A stretch of 64,000 nt of DNA from Archaeoglobus sulfaticallidus PM70-1 (GTDB lineage: Archaea > Halobacteriota > Archaeoglobi > Archaeoglobales > Archaeoglobaceae): contig NC_021169.1 of assembly GCF_000385565.1 (NCBI RefSeq), positions 2,012,932 through 2,076,931 of the forward strand. Direction: 5' to 3'. Each line of letters begins with the position of its first letter. Positions within the stretch are counted from its first letter, which is position 1. Below the pieces are notes generated by a model. That model was given only the letters and a program-made list of their open reading frames with translations. It searched no databases and was not told the origin of the DNA. This document shows, in pieces, positions 16,072-25,833 of this stretch. The position numbers and the translations under genes were made by a program.

Positions 16072-17505
16072 ATGCCTTATCAGGATTTGAGAGACTTCAT
16101 TCATAAGCTTGAGGAGGAGAACGAGCTCGCAAGAATCAGGGAAGAGATCAGTCCAGAGCTTGAGATGACTGTTATCGCAGAAAAAGCTGTCAAGAATGGT
16201 GGAAAAGCTCTTCTGTTCGAGAAACCGAAAGGTTACGACATTCCAGTTCTGATGAATGCCTTCGGAACCGAAAAGAGAATGAAGATGGCTCTGGAGGTTG
16301 AAAGGCTTGAAGAAATTGGAGAAAGGCTAATAGGATTGACCAAGATAAAGCCTTCCGGTCTTATTGATGGGCTGAAGAACATATCCGTTTTGAAGGATGC
16401 AATGAGCTTCATACCGAAAAAAGTCAGGAAAGGTGCGTGTAAGGAGGTTATAACCGAACCGGATTTAAGCAAATTCCCGATCCTCAAATGCTGGCCCGGA
16501 GATGCTGGCAGATTCATAACTTTCCCTGTGGTGATAACAAAAGACCCCGAAACAGGGGAGCTAAACGCCGGGATGTACAGGATGCAGGTTTTCGATGAGA
16601 AAACTACAGGGATGCACTGGCAGATCCACAAGCATGGTGCAGAGCATTTCAGAAAATCTGAAGGTAAAATAGAGGCTGCCGTGGCTATTGGAGTTGATCC
16701 AGCTGTGCTGTATGCCTCAACTGCCCCACTCCCAACTGGAATGGATGAGTTCATGTTTGCGGGGTTCATCAGGAGGGAGAGGGTTAAGCTCGTTGATTGC
16801 GAGACCGTAGACCTGATGGTTCCGGCAGATGCGGAAATTGTGCTCGAGGGATATGTTGAGGGAGAAAGGATAGAGGGGCCTTTCGGAGACCATACCGGAT
16901 ACTACACCCCACCTGAAAAGTATCCCGTTTTCCATGTAACCGCAATAACACACAGAGAGAATCCGATATATCACGCAACCGTGGTTGGAAAGCCTCCAAT
17001 GGAGGATGCCTGGCTCGGAAAAGCAACCGAGAGAATATTTCTTCCGGTTTTGAGGATGCTATTTCCGGAAATCGTGGACATAAACCTCCCCATAGAGGGA
17101 ACTTTCCACAATCTCGCCATAGTCTCAATAGACAAGAAGTATCCGGGACATGCGAAAAAGGTAATGTTCGCCCTATGGGGAATCGGGATGCTGTCTCTGA
17201 CGAAGATAGTCATAGTTGTTGACAGCGATGTGAATGTTCAGAACCTCTCAGAAGTTTTATGGGCTGTAACGAGCAGGTTCGATCCTGCAAGAGATATTGT
17301 GGTAATAGAAAATGCTCCAATAGATTCGCTCGACCACTCAACCTACAGGCAGAACCTTGGAGGCAAGCTGGGAATAGATGCAACCAAGAAGTGGAAGGAG
17401 GAAGGTTTCGAGAGAGAGTGGCCAGAAGTCGTGAGCATGGATGAGGATGTTGAGAGAAGAGCTTTGGAGATCTGGAACAGAATAAAGCACCTTATAGTCC
17501 CCTGA
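16072..17505 (+). CDS. ubiD: UbiD-family prenyl-FMN-dependent decarboxylase
   Basis: The 477-residue protein has the UbiD landmarks NAGMYRMQVFDEKTTGMHWQ and EGPFGDHTGYYTP (Glu and Arg/Glu site residues) and the KKVMFALWG segment. UbiD enzymes use prenylated FMN made by UbiX. In archaea such enzymes act in menaquinone or aromatic-acid metabolism, and the hydrogenase next door reduces a quinone pool, so a menaquinone role is a reasonable inference. It converges on the hydrogenase protease gene with a 14-base overlap. Confidence 0.9.
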   Translation: MPYQDLRDFIHKLEEENELARIREEISPELEMTVIAEKAVKNGGKALLFEKPKGYDIPVLMNAFGTEKRMKMALEVERLEEIGERLIGLTKIKPSGLIDGLKNISVLKDAMSFIPKKVRKGACKEVITEPDLSKFPILKCWPGDAGRFITFPVVITKDPETGELNAGMYRMQVFDEKTTGMHWQIHKHGAEHFRKSEGKIEAAVAIGVDPAVLYASTAPLPTGMDEFMFAGFIRRERVKLVDCETVDLMVPADAEIVLEGYVEGERIEGPFGDHTGYYTPPEKYPVFHVTAITHRENPIYHATVVGKPPMEDAWLGKATERIFLPVLRMLFPEIVDINLPIEGTFHNLAIVSIDKKYPGHAKKVMFALWGIGMLSLTKIVIVVDSDVNVQNLSEVLWAVTSRFDPARDIVVIENAPIDSLDHSTYRQNLGGKLGIDATKKWKEEGFEREWPEVVSMDEDVERRALEIWNRIKHLIVP

Positions 17506-17947
17506 TTTCTTCAAGTATTATTTCTATAGCTTTTGGTATCGCCTTTTTTACTTCATCGCTGAGCTCCATTCCCTCCTCAATCGTTTTTGGCTCTATCCCA
17601 ACAACAACAATGTTCTGCGGAAGATTCAGTAAGTCCTTTCCCATCTTGAATGCTGTAACGAAATCTATGTCATGAGCCGAGATTAGGTTTTTCAGCGGTG
17701 TGTCAAGAATCTCATACAGCGAAAATCTGTAAATATCTCCAGGCTTTCCTCCTCCGAAAACAGCATCCACGATTACTGCTTTGTCGCTATCAGACAGAAG
17801 GTTCAGTAAAGCAATGCCCAGAGTTGCTCCATCATACACTTCCACATAATCCGGCAACTCGAGTTTTCTCAATTCTTCAACAACCCTGACTCCAACACCC
17901 TCATCCCTGAGCAGGATGTTGCCAATACCCAGAACAACTACCCTCAA
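17492..17947 (-). CDS. Hydrogenase maturation protease
   Basis: The 151-residue protein has GIGNILLRDEGVGVRV at the N-terminus (metal-binding acidic residue), DGATLG near 40-45 and SAHDIDF near 90-96, all typical of the HyaD/HycI/HoxM endopeptidase family. It would clip the C-terminal FMIK tail of the large subunit encoded upstream after Ni insertion. It is the last gene of the hydrogenase cluster, about 45 bases after the cytochrome b gene. Confidence 0.92.
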   Translation of the reverse strand: MRVVVLGIGNILLRDEGVGVRVVEELRKLELPDYVEVYDGATLGIALLNLLSDSDKAVIVDAVFGGGKPGDIYRFSLYEILDTPLKNLISAHDIDFVTAFKMGKDLLNLPQNIVVVGIEPKTIEEGMELSDEVKKAIPKAIEIILEEIRGL

Positions 17948-17991
17948 GCTGATTCTCCTAGCTCTAAATTTAAAATAAAAAAGTATAAAAA

Positions 17992-18648
17992 TTACTCAAC
18001 AATCTTCTCTTCTCTCTTACCAGTGAACATTGACTTCAGCACACCGAAGATAATTACTGCATATATGTGAACGATCATGACCGTTGCAAAGAGGTACATG
18101 AACAGCAGATGCACGGCCCTTACGAATGCGTAGCCGCTCTCCGCTCCAAATATTGGTCCAATAGCATCGCCGATTGCGAAAACCCATGAGAAGAAGTCCT
18201 TGAATGCCATAGCAAGTCCTGTAAAGCCAATGATTACAGCGAGGACGAAGTACCCCCACCAGACCATTACCTGTGTGGGGACGATCTTCTCCACATATTC
18301 ACCTTTCTTTGGATCGTAGGCTCTCGGGTCTTCTATATGTGGTCCTCCAAACCAGGCTCTCGTCTCAGCCAGAAGGAACTTCAGGCTGTAGATGATCCTG
18401 CTGAGGGATATCCACTTCCACTCCTTGGTTAGCATATAGTAAGTGAACATGACCCACAGTACTCCAAACACCAGCCCGACATAGACATGCGTGGAGGTAA
18501 CATTGTCTCCAAGGAATCTGATGCCGTAATGTCCTCCTATCTCAAGCCCTGTGAATCCAAGGATTATACCCGTAATTACTATGCTCCAGTGAACGACTCT
18601 GGTAAAAAGTGAATGTCTGTTAACTTCCATTGTCTTCATCGCAAACAC
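17992..18648 (-). CDS. vhtC: [NiFe]-hydrogenase b-type cytochrome subunit
   Basis: The 218-residue membrane protein has four or more helices and begins with HSLFTRVVHWSIVITGI, the first haem-ligand helix of HyaC/VhtC-type cytochromes. Further His residues (VHLLFMYLF, IVHIYAV) fit two b haems. It passes electrons from the hydrogenase to the membrane quinone or methanophenazine-like pool. The start lies 2 bases after the large-subunit stop. Confidence 0.92.
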   Translation of the reverse strand: MFAMKTMEVNRHSLFTRVVHWSIVITGIILGFTGLEIGGHYGIRFLGDNVTSTHVYVGLVFGVLWVMFTYYMLTKEWKWISLSRIIYSLKFLLAETRAWFGGPHIEDPRAYDPKKGEYVEKIVPTQVMVWWGYFVLAVIIGFTGLAMAFKDFFSWVFAIGDAIGPIFGAESGYAFVRAVHLLFMYLFATVMIVHIYAVIIFGVLKSMFTGKREEKIVE

Positions 18649-18650
18649 CT

Positions 18651-20357
18651 TTACTTAATCATGAAGTGGACACCGCAGGCGATGCACGGATCGAAGCTTC
18701 TGACGATGGTTATTGCAAGTGTTGTGTTGTACTCACCCTCCATGTTGAGCTGTACCAGTCCAAGCGGAGTTAATGCTACAGCGAGGGCATCTCCCCATGA
18801 AACTGTTCCCAGCCCAAATGCTGATGCATCTATATCCTTCTCCGGATACAGGGCGTTTGCAATGGTTGGAACATCGAGCTTCGGTAGCCATGTTCCCTCG
18901 AGAGCTTTCTCAACCGGCCCGGGCTGGTCCATGTCATCCCTCGGACCGAGGTTCCATGTACTGGGCACGATGCACTGGTAGTTATCGATCTTCTTATTCC
19001 TTATCTTGGTGTAATGCAGCAATGCCCCTCTCGGAGCATCCCACAGACCCATTCCCTCTGCGTTGTCCGGGACATAACTGTAGTCCGGTATCTTGGCATT
19101 CACTATGTCATCGTGCATGAACTGCTTGAGTTCGATCGCCCATTCCATTGTCTTCGTTGCAAACAGCAAGGTCTGTGCAACTCTGGCAGCAACCCTGTCG
19201 ATAACCGAGCCCTTTGGATTCAGCACATTCCACTCGAATGTGAACGACTTCCCGTTAACAGGATTCGTGACATCGATCTTCCACTTGAGTCCGAATGTGT
19301 TGATCATTCTCGCCAGTGGTCCGACCTCATAAACCTTGCCGTCGTATCTCGGAGCTTTCATCCACGCATAGGCTCCAGGCTTGTCCTTTACCGGCTTTGT
19401 TACACCCTCAGATGGGTGCAGCCCGGTTGCGCTGTCATCGTATCTTGAGTACTTCACATACTCCCTTATCTTCTTGTGTGTAAACTTCTTGGGACTGCCA
19501 TCCCAGGCTCCCGCCCTGATCAGAGCGTTCTCTCTATATCCCTCTTCTCCATCCTGAACCCTTACCCACTTGTCGTAGTCGTTGTAGTCCGGGAACAGAC
19601 CGAAAGAGAGGAAGTTCCCATATGTCTGACCCAGATCCTGCAATCCGTTGAAGTCTATATCAAGCAGAGAGCTTACAGTCTCAGCAATATGATCGTTCTT
19701 GCTGACAATTGCCATTAGATCTGGAACCATGACATTGACCACGAAGTCCCAGAGTTCCGTCATAGCGCTCAGAGTGTTGGCGATTCTGTCGAGGGTTGGC
19801 TTTACGGTCATACCACCCGGATACTCCGATGTGTGGTGCGGGAACTTACCGCCCCAAAGGGCCACGACCCTGTTAACCTTCCTCTGCATCTCTATGCAAG
19901 CTGCATAGCTTGAACCAAGACCGAGTGCTTTTATCCCCTTCTTTCCAAGAGCAGGTGGAACCATTGGTGGGTATTTCGCAAGAACACCAAGCTCTGGTCC
20001 TATGAGTAGATATGTGTGTATCATGTGGTCATAAACATAGTAAGCTCCATGCAGGATGTTTCTCATCAGAACTGCTGCTGGTGGAGGAGTTACACCATAC
20101 GCATGATCAAGAGCCTGAATTGCCGTCTCACCATGAGGTGCTGGACAGACACCGCAGATTCTCTGAGTTATGAAGAATGCATCCCTTGGGTCCCTGCCTT
20201 TGAGTATGATCTCCCAGCCCCTGAAGAGGTTTGTGAGGCTGTAAGCTTTATCAACTATAGTCCATGTTCCTGTAGAGGTTGTTATATCCTTGGTCTCCAT
20301 TCTTGCTCCAAGGTGACCCTCAATTCTTGTTATCGGATCCATTACAACTTCTGCCAT
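18651..20357 (-). CDS. vhtA: [NiFe]-hydrogenase large subunit
   Basis: The 568-residue protein has the two Ni-ligand motifs, RICGVCPAPH near 67-76 and DPCIACGVH at the C-terminus. The latter is followed by FMIK, which the protease must remove. Overall length and the small-large-cytochrome order match Vht/Vho group 1 uptake hydrogenases. It oxidises H2 outside the membrane. Confidence 0.96.
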   Translation of the reverse strand: MAEVVMDPITRIEGHLGARMETKDITTSTGTWTIVDKAYSLTNLFRGWEIILKGRDPRDAFFITQRICGVCPAPHGETAIQALDHAYGVTPPPAAVLMRNILHGAYYVYDHMIHTYLLIGPELGVLAKYPPMVPPALGKKGIKALGLGSSYAACIEMQRKVNRVVALWGGKFPHHTSEYPGGMTVKPTLDRIANTLSAMTELWDFVVNVMVPDLMAIVSKNDHIAETVSSLLDIDFNGLQDLGQTYGNFLSFGLFPDYNDYDKWVRVQDGEEGYRENALIRAGAWDGSPKKFTHKKIREYVKYSRYDDSATGLHPSEGVTKPVKDKPGAYAWMKAPRYDGKVYEVGPLARMINTFGLKWKIDVTNPVNGKSFTFEWNVLNPKGSVIDRVAARVAQTLLFATKTMEWAIELKQFMHDDIVNAKIPDYSYVPDNAEGMGLWDAPRGALLHYTKIRNKKIDNYQCIVPSTWNLGPRDDMDQPGPVEKALEGTWLPKLDVPTIANALYPEKDIDASAFGLGTVSWGDALAVALTPLGLVQLNMEGEYNTTLAITIVRSFDPCIACGVHFMIK

Positions 20358-20362
20358 TTATA

Positions 20363-21427
20363 TCACTCCTCCTTCTCCTCCTTCTTACCACTGGTTACAG
20401 CCCTCTTAACCCCGTGAATGACTATACCTGCTGCTGCAGCACCAAGCAATCCCTGACCGAGAGTTCCAAAGTCAACACCGAGAACTGCCGGCAGAGATGC
20501 TACTGGCTTGTAGAACGGTGAGAACTTGTCCGGCCATCCAGGTTCAGAACAACCAATGCACATATTCGTCTCAACACAATAGCTTATATGCATGTTCCAC
20601 TTTCTCAATGCACAGTCGGTCTTTGTTATCGGGCCTTTACAACCCATAACATACCTGCATCCTTCCTCTCCAGGCCTTCTCGTGAATATACCCCTATCAT
20701 AGTATGGTCTGTACGGACAGATCTCGTCATGCATGTTCTTTCCGAAGAATGCTTTGGGTCTGCCATACTCATCAAGATCAGGAGTAGCCCCAATCATAAC
20801 AGCTGCAATGGTTAAAACCAGATGGTCTGGATGGACAGGACAAAGAGGTATGTTTATCACGGGCTTGTTGATCCCAACCTCTTTGAAGAACTCGCTAACA
20901 CCCATTGCTCCTGTTGGATTCGGTTTCGCAGCCGGAATTCCTCCATAGGTGGCGCACTGTCCAACAGCAATGACCGCATCAGCAACCTCACCGGCCTCCT
21001 TCAGGTGATCCCTGAAGTCCTTTCCGGCAATAGTACAGTAGCCCTCCTCCTGAACTGCCCCTTCAACAATCAGGACTCTTCTACCCGGTGTGCCTTGCGC
21101 CCATCTCTCATCTTTCAGTCTCTCTGCCAAGCTTCCTGATGCTGGGTGTATTGTTTCCATGTAGTCCGGAAGGGCTATCGGTAGACCTGATGTCCCGACT
21201 GTAATTTCAGTCAGTATTTGCACAAGATCTGGCTCACTCGCCTGGGCAAAAGAGATCGTACAGCCAGTACATGCCGCACCATTTAGCCAGTTGATGTGCC
21301 AGTAATCCTTTACCTCGCTAACGGCTTTGACAATTTCGCTCTTATATGTTGTCAGAAAAGCGGTAGCACCCATCATAGCTGCAAGTTTCATAAAATTCCT
21401 TCTCGTTAACTTCGGTTTTAACTCCAT
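20363..21427 (-). CDS. vhtG: [NiFe]-hydrogenase small subunit with Tat signal
   Basis: The 354-residue protein has a twin-arginine signal (LTRRNFMKLAAMMG) near residues 6-19. Three-cluster Fe-S ligands follow, including CTGC, CPVHPDHL, CRYVMGCKGP and CIGCSEPGW. The Tat signal carries the folded dimer across the membrane. I chose the ATG at 21427 because GGGGG lies about 8 bases upstream. An earlier in-frame ATG at 21451 would add 8 residues and swallow that site. Confidence 0.95.
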   Translation of the reverse strand: MELKPKLTRRNFMKLAAMMGATAFLTTYKSEIVKAVSEVKDYWHINWLNGAACTGCTISFAQASEPDLVQILTEITVGTSGLPIALPDYMETIHPASGSLAERLKDERWAQGTPGRRVLIVEGAVQEEGYCTIAGKDFRDHLKEAGEVADAVIAVGQCATYGGIPAAKPNPTGAMGVSEFFKEVGINKPVINIPLCPVHPDHLVLTIAAVMIGATPDLDEYGRPKAFFGKNMHDEICPYRPYYDRGIFTRRPGEEGCRYVMGCKGPITKTDCALRKWNMHISYCVETNMCIGCSEPGWPDKFSPFYKPVASLPAVLGVDFGTLGQGLLGAAAAGIVIHGVKRAVTSGKKEEKEE

Positions 21428-21479
21428 CAAACAACCCCCTTTCCTTTCCAACTGTATTTACATACTCCATCAAATATAA

Positions 21480-21492
21480 CCTTTAAAAATTT
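21480..21492 (-). promoter_or_regulatory. Promoter of the hydrogenase operon
   Basis: On the minus strand AATTTTTAAAGG gives a TATA-like box about 55 bases before the vhtG start. This leaves a short leader that contains the ribosome site. Confidence 0.4.
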
Positions 21493-21842
21493 TTCTGTCA
21501 GATCTTACGAATAGTCTAAAATAGGTAATGCGGTGTTACTTTAATCGTATAAAGTTAATACTAGACTCCCCCGAATTGAATAACCCTTACGGTGAAATTT
21601 TTATCCAAAAAAGATTAAACGATCCAACTTTATAGATTCATACTGGAATACAAATCCGGAATTTTAAATTATAGTAAGAATATGAATGGCCCAGATGATT
21701 AATAATAAACAATTCGCTTATTTTCTATTAAGACGAACTATAATAAGTTTTTAATAATTGATAATTTTAATTATTAATAATACCGATTCAGTTTCCAATT
21801 TTAGATTTATGGTTGATCAATAGTTAGGACACAACCAATAGA
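21493..21842. other. AT-rich intergenic region, no gene seen
   Basis: About 350 bases lie between the divergent end of the hydrogenase promoter and the 3' end of the next minus-strand gene. The composition is strongly AT-rich, with several TTAATAAT motifs near 21700-21780. No ORF, tRNA or clear hairpin is supported. It may hold upstream regulatory sites of the hydrogenase operon. Confidence 0.4.
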
Positions 21843-22601
21843 TCAATCGATTTTCTCGACATTAACTCTCCACATAGAAGCTATTAGAGACGCTATCTTT
21901 GGATTCCTGAATCTTCTTACGAGGTTTAGGTCTCTGGGGTAGACTATAAAGGGATCTAAGTACCCATCCTGTATGTTGCAGACCCATATCTTCAAACCGC
22001 ACTTCTTAGCTTTCTCAGAGTAAAGTTTAAAGAATTTCACAAACTTCTCAGGTGTCTTTTCGGTTGGAACAATCACGACATAATTTCCGTTAAGACTCTC
22101 TGCCAGATTGAGATGGTAATCAACATCCTCAAAAACATAATCCATAAGTGAGAAAAAGACATAAACCGTGGTTTTTCCAGTGTATTTTCTTAGTAGACTC
22201 CCTTCTGCATGATACCCTTGGAAGAATGAATCAGATGTCTCCAGCATCCTATCCCGAATTTCGATAAACCTCTTTCCCCTTAGGTACTCATCATAAGCCT
22301 CCTCGAGATCATCTTTACTGGGTTTGCAGACATGGATGTGGTAGAAATCCACCCCGTTGAGGCTTAATTTCTCGGAATAGTGTGGAGAACTTATGGAATA
22401 TGGTGTGTCCAGAAGACTCTCCACCACAACACCCTCGATATCTTCAATGTTTTCAATACCAGCAGCCTCATTTCCCAAAACCCTCAGAACGGCCCTTGGA
22501 GTTTTCGCTTTGATTTCCTCTTCTGTGACAACTTCACCCAGCAATCCAGAGAGTTCCAAGAGAATTTTTGGTATGACTTCCATCCACAGCAAATCCTCCA
22601 C
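21843..22601 (-). CDS. Unknown protein divergent from reverse gyrase
   Basis: A 252-residue soluble protein with no motif I recognise. The N-terminal 80 residues are acidic. The middle holds YHIHVCKPSKDDLEEAYDEY, and strands such as NYVVIVPTEKTPEKFVKFF suggest an alpha/beta fold. Codon use and length are those of a real gene. It starts only 36 bases from the reverse gyrase start on the other strand, so the two share a promoter region. Confidence 0.65.
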   Translation of the reverse strand: MEDLLWMEVIPKILLELSGLLGEVVTEEEIKAKTPRAVLRVLGNEAAGIENIEDIEGVVVESLLDTPYSISSPHYSEKLSLNGVDFYHIHVCKPSKDDLEEAYDEYLRGKRFIEIRDRMLETSDSFFQGYHAEGSLLRKYTGKTTVYVFFSLMDYVFEDVDYHLNLAESLNGNYVVIVPTEKTPEKFVKFFKLYSEKAKKCGLKIWVCNIQDGYLDPFIVYPRDLNLVRRFRNPKIASLIASMWRVNVEKID

Positions 22602-22637
22602 AAAGATTAAAAAAGATTATCCATTAATTAGCTGAAA

Positions 22638-25600
22638 ATGCAGGTGATATACGAGGGGCTGTGCCCGGTCTGCGATGGAGATCTATCCTTAAACGAGATC
22701 GAAGCAACCATCTGTAATGCAAAAAGACAGAGCCTGTGCAGGGAAGATTATGAGGTAGAGGAGTTCGTATCCCTGTTCAACTCGTGTGTTGGTAGAATCA
22801 GAAAGCTCCAGCTTCTCTGGGCAAAGAGAGTTTTAAGAAATGAAAGCTTCTGCATAACCTCTCCAACAGGAAGTGGCAAAACAGCATTTGGACTTGCGAT
22901 GTCCATTTTTCTGGCAAAAAAGGGTAAAAAATGCTACCTCATATTTCCAACAACCGTTCTGGTCGTTCAGGCCTTCGAAAGAATAAACTCGATGCTGGAG
23001 TCGCTGAAATTGAACTTAAAGGTAGGGTACTACCACGGAAAGCTAAAAAAGGAGGAGAAAGAAGATTTCATGAAGAATATCGGGAACTTTAACATCATAA
23101 TTACCTCTTCCCAGTTTCTTTCGAAGAATTTTGATGTTCTGAAGAACTACAGATTCGATTTCATATTCGTTGATGATGTTGATGCCATCCTGAAGGCATC
23201 GAGAAATGTCGAGAGAATTCTAACACTCCTTGGGTTGAATCCGGAATTAGATGGTAAAAATCCAGCAGAAAATAAAGGGATTGGCTGTTTAGTTGTCTCA
23301 ACAGCCACGGCTAAAAAAGGGAAGAAGGCTGAGCTCTTCAGGAAACTGCTCAACTTCGACATAGGATCTCCATCACATGTCAGGAACATCGAGGATTTCG
23401 TGATAATGCACGATGAAATCGAGGCTTTAAAGAATATAATGAGAGAACTCGGCAATGGAGGGATAATTTACACGAGTTCAGAGAGAATAGGGGAACTAAC
23501 TGAAAAGCTCAACGAATTTAGAATCGGAGTTGTCACCTCAAAGAAAAACGATTTTGAGATGTTTAAGGCTGGAGAAGTGGACTACCTTATAGGTACAGCC
23601 CACTACTACGGATCTCTCGTCAGGGGGTTGGATCTGCCAGAGAAGATAAGATATGCGATATTCGTTGGCTTTCCCGTTTTCAAGATGAAAGTTGAGGATA
23701 TAGACAGCGCAAGCGAAAACCAGCTCAGAATTATTGCCAGAATTCTTGGAATCAATGCAAATGATGCAAAATTAAAAGAGAAGATAAAAGAGGCGATGAA
23801 AAAAGAGAGAATCGTGAGTGATGTTGTTGTTAAGGACAATACAATAACATTCCCGGACTTGAGAACATATATTCAGGCTTCTGGAAGGACCTCAAGACTG
23901 CTCTCAACTGGCCTCACTAAGGGTGCGAGCTTTGTTATTGAGAAAGATGCCGATCTGGTATCAGCCATAATCAAAAGGGCTCGATACTACGATATCGAAT
24001 TCAGGATGGCAAATTTAGACGAAATAGACTTCGATAGACTGAAAAGGGAGATAAAAGAGAGCAGGCAAAGAAAAGAGGGCCATCAGGATCTGATCAAACC
24101 CGCACTTCTTGTCGTTGAGAGTCCAACCAAAGCGAGACAGATCTCGAGGTTCTTTGGAAAGCCAAGTGTCAAGATCCTCGATGGGGTGCCAGTGTATGAG
24201 GTTGCCATGGAAGACTATGTTCTGTTTATAACTGCAAGCATCGGGCACCTAACAGATCTTGTAACGGATAGGGGTTTCCACGGAGTTGAGGTTGGGCAGG
24301 ATTTCATCCCAGTTTATGCATCAATCAAGAGGTGCAAGAGCTGTGGATACCAGTTCACCTCTGGAAGCTGCCCGAAATGCAAGGGGGAGTTCGATGATTC
24401 CAAGCAGAGGATTCTGGCTTTGAGGAAGTTAGCTTACGATACCGGGTTCGTCATAGTAGGAACAGATCCGGATACAGAGGGAGAAAAGATCGCATGGGAC
24501 ATCAAGAACCTTCTGGCCTGTGGAGAGATAAGAAGGGCAGAATTTCATGAAGTCACAAAGAAGGCTGTCAGGAATGCGATAAGGAATCTGAGAGATGTCG
24601 ACGAGAACCTCGTAAAGGCTCAGATGTTCCGGAGGATAGAGGATAGATGGATCGGTTTCTCTCTTTCCGAGAAGCTGTGGAAGATTTTCAACAACAGAAA
24701 CCTGTCCGCAGGGAGAGCACAGACCCCAGTTCTCGGATGGATTATTGATAGATTTGAGAAGAGTAAGAGAAAGAAGGATGTTGCGATAATCGAGGATTTC
24801 GGGATTTTTGTGGATGACAGCGAGATTATTAAGCTCCTGAAGAGCAAGCTAAAAAACAAAAAGAAAGTAAAGGTCAGGATAGAAAAAATAGATGAGAGGG
24901 TTGAGGAAAGAGTTCTTCCACCATACACCACAGAAAGTTTGCTGATCGATGCCGGAAGGATCCTCAAAATACCTGCCAGAGAAGCTATGAGCCTCGCCCA
25001 AGATCTCTTCGAGAATGGTCTTATAACATACCACAGGACCGACTCAACCAGAGTGAGCGATGATGGTCTCAGAGTTGCAAAGGAATACTTAGGAGAGGAC
25101 TTCCGAGGAAGGCACTGGAGTTCAGAGGGTGCTCACGAATGCATAAGGCCAACAAAGCCATTTGATAAGAACACTGTTATGAGATTGATCGAGGAGGGCA
25201 TACTCTATGCCGAGAAGCTAACCTTCAGGCACTTCGCATTATATGATCTGATATTCAGGAGGTTCATGGCCTCTCAGTCCACAGCAGAGATACGATTTGA
25301 AAGATACTCCATATCCCTTAACGGAAAAATCATCGAGCATGAAATACCGGTTTCAGCCAGAGGCAGAAGCTACGAACTGTATAAATCGGTGCTGCTGAGA
25401 GAGCCTCTTCCGAGGGGGGAGGCTGAAGTTAGCGTTAAAACAATAAAGATAGCTGAAGCGAAGCCACTAACTCAAGCAGAAGTTGTTGGTCTTATGCGGG
25501 AAAGAAAGATCGGCAGACCATCAACATACGCAACGATAATTGACAAGCTGTTCCTCAGACGCTATATTTTCGAGAAGAATGGGTTTCTGATCCCATCCAG

Positions 25601-25766
25601 GCTCGGAATGGATGTTTTTTCATACCTGTCCAAAAATTACGGCAAGTTCGTTTCAGAGCATAGGACGAGAGAGCTTGAGGAGAAGATGGAAGAGATAGAA
25701 AAAGGGATTCAGGATTACTATCAGGCTTTAAAGGAACTGTACGAAGAAATAAAAGAGATAAAATAA
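22638..25766 (+). CDS. rgy: Reverse gyrase
   Basis: The 1042-residue protein fuses a helicase-like half (Walker A SPTGSGKTAFG near 75-85, Walker B FVDDVD) to a type IA topoisomerase half. The latter has the Toprim motif VVESPTKARQISRFFG near 490, a zinc finger CKSCGYQ...CPKC, and the active Tyr in GLITYHRTDSTR. It introduces positive supercoils and marks hyperthermophiles. The N-terminal zinc finger is present but irregular (CPVC with later Cys residues). The length is usual for Archaeoglobus. Confidence 0.98.
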   Translation: MQVIYEGLCPVCDGDLSLNEIEATICNAKRQSLCREDYEVEEFVSLFNSCVGRIRKLQLLWAKRVLRNESFCITSPTGSGKTAFGLAMSIFLAKKGKKCYLIFPTTVLVVQAFERINSMLESLKLNLKVGYYHGKLKKEEKEDFMKNIGNFNIIITSSQFLSKNFDVLKNYRFDFIFVDDVDAILKASRNVERILTLLGLNPELDGKNPAENKGIGCLVVSTATAKKGKKAELFRKLLNFDIGSPSHVRNIEDFVIMHDEIEALKNIMRELGNGGIIYTSSERIGELTEKLNEFRIGVVTSKKNDFEMFKAGEVDYLIGTAHYYGSLVRGLDLPEKIRYAIFVGFPVFKMKVEDIDSASENQLRIIARILGINANDAKLKEKIKEAMKKERIVSDVVVKDNTITFPDLRTYIQASGRTSRLLSTGLTKGASFVIEKDADLVSAIIKRARYYDIEFRMANLDEIDFDRLKREIKESRQRKEGHQDLIKPALLVVESPTKARQISRFFGKPSVKILDGVPVYEVAMEDYVLFITASIGHLTDLVTDRGFHGVEVGQDFIPVYASIKRCKSCGYQFTSGSCPKCKGEFDDSKQRILALRKLAYDTGFVIVGTDPDTEGEKIAWDIKNLLACGEIRRAEFHEVTKKAVRNAIRNLRDVDENLVKAQMFRRIEDRWIGFSLSEKLWKIFNNRNLSAGRAQTPVLGWIIDRFEKSKRKKDVAIIEDFGIFVDDSEIIKLLKSKLKNKKKVKVRIEKIDERVEERVLPPYTTESLLIDAGRILKIPAREAMSLAQDLFENGLITYHRTDSTRVSDDGLRVAKEYLGEDFRGRHWSSEGAHECIRPTKPFDKNTVMRLIEEGILYAEKLTFRHFALYDLIFRRFMASQSTAEIRFERYSISLNGKIIEHEIPVSARGRSYELYKSVLLREPLPRGEAEVSVKTIKIAEAKPLTQAEVVGLMRERKIGRPSTYATIIDKLFLRRYIFEKNGFLIPSRLGMDVFSYLSKNYGKFVSEHRTRELEEKMEEIEKGIQDYYQALKELYEEIKEIK

Positions 25767-25799
25767 TTTCTGAAATTTTTATTAAAATTTCCCAACAGA

Positions 25800-25811
25800 C
25801 AATTATATAAT
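25800..25811 (+). promoter_or_regulatory. TATA box of the KaiC-like gene
   Basis: CAATTATATAAT ends about 23 bases before the ATG at 25834, with no visible ribosome site. This suggests a leaderless transcript. Confidence 0.5.
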
Positions 25812-25833
25812 GCATTAATACATAATAATAAAC

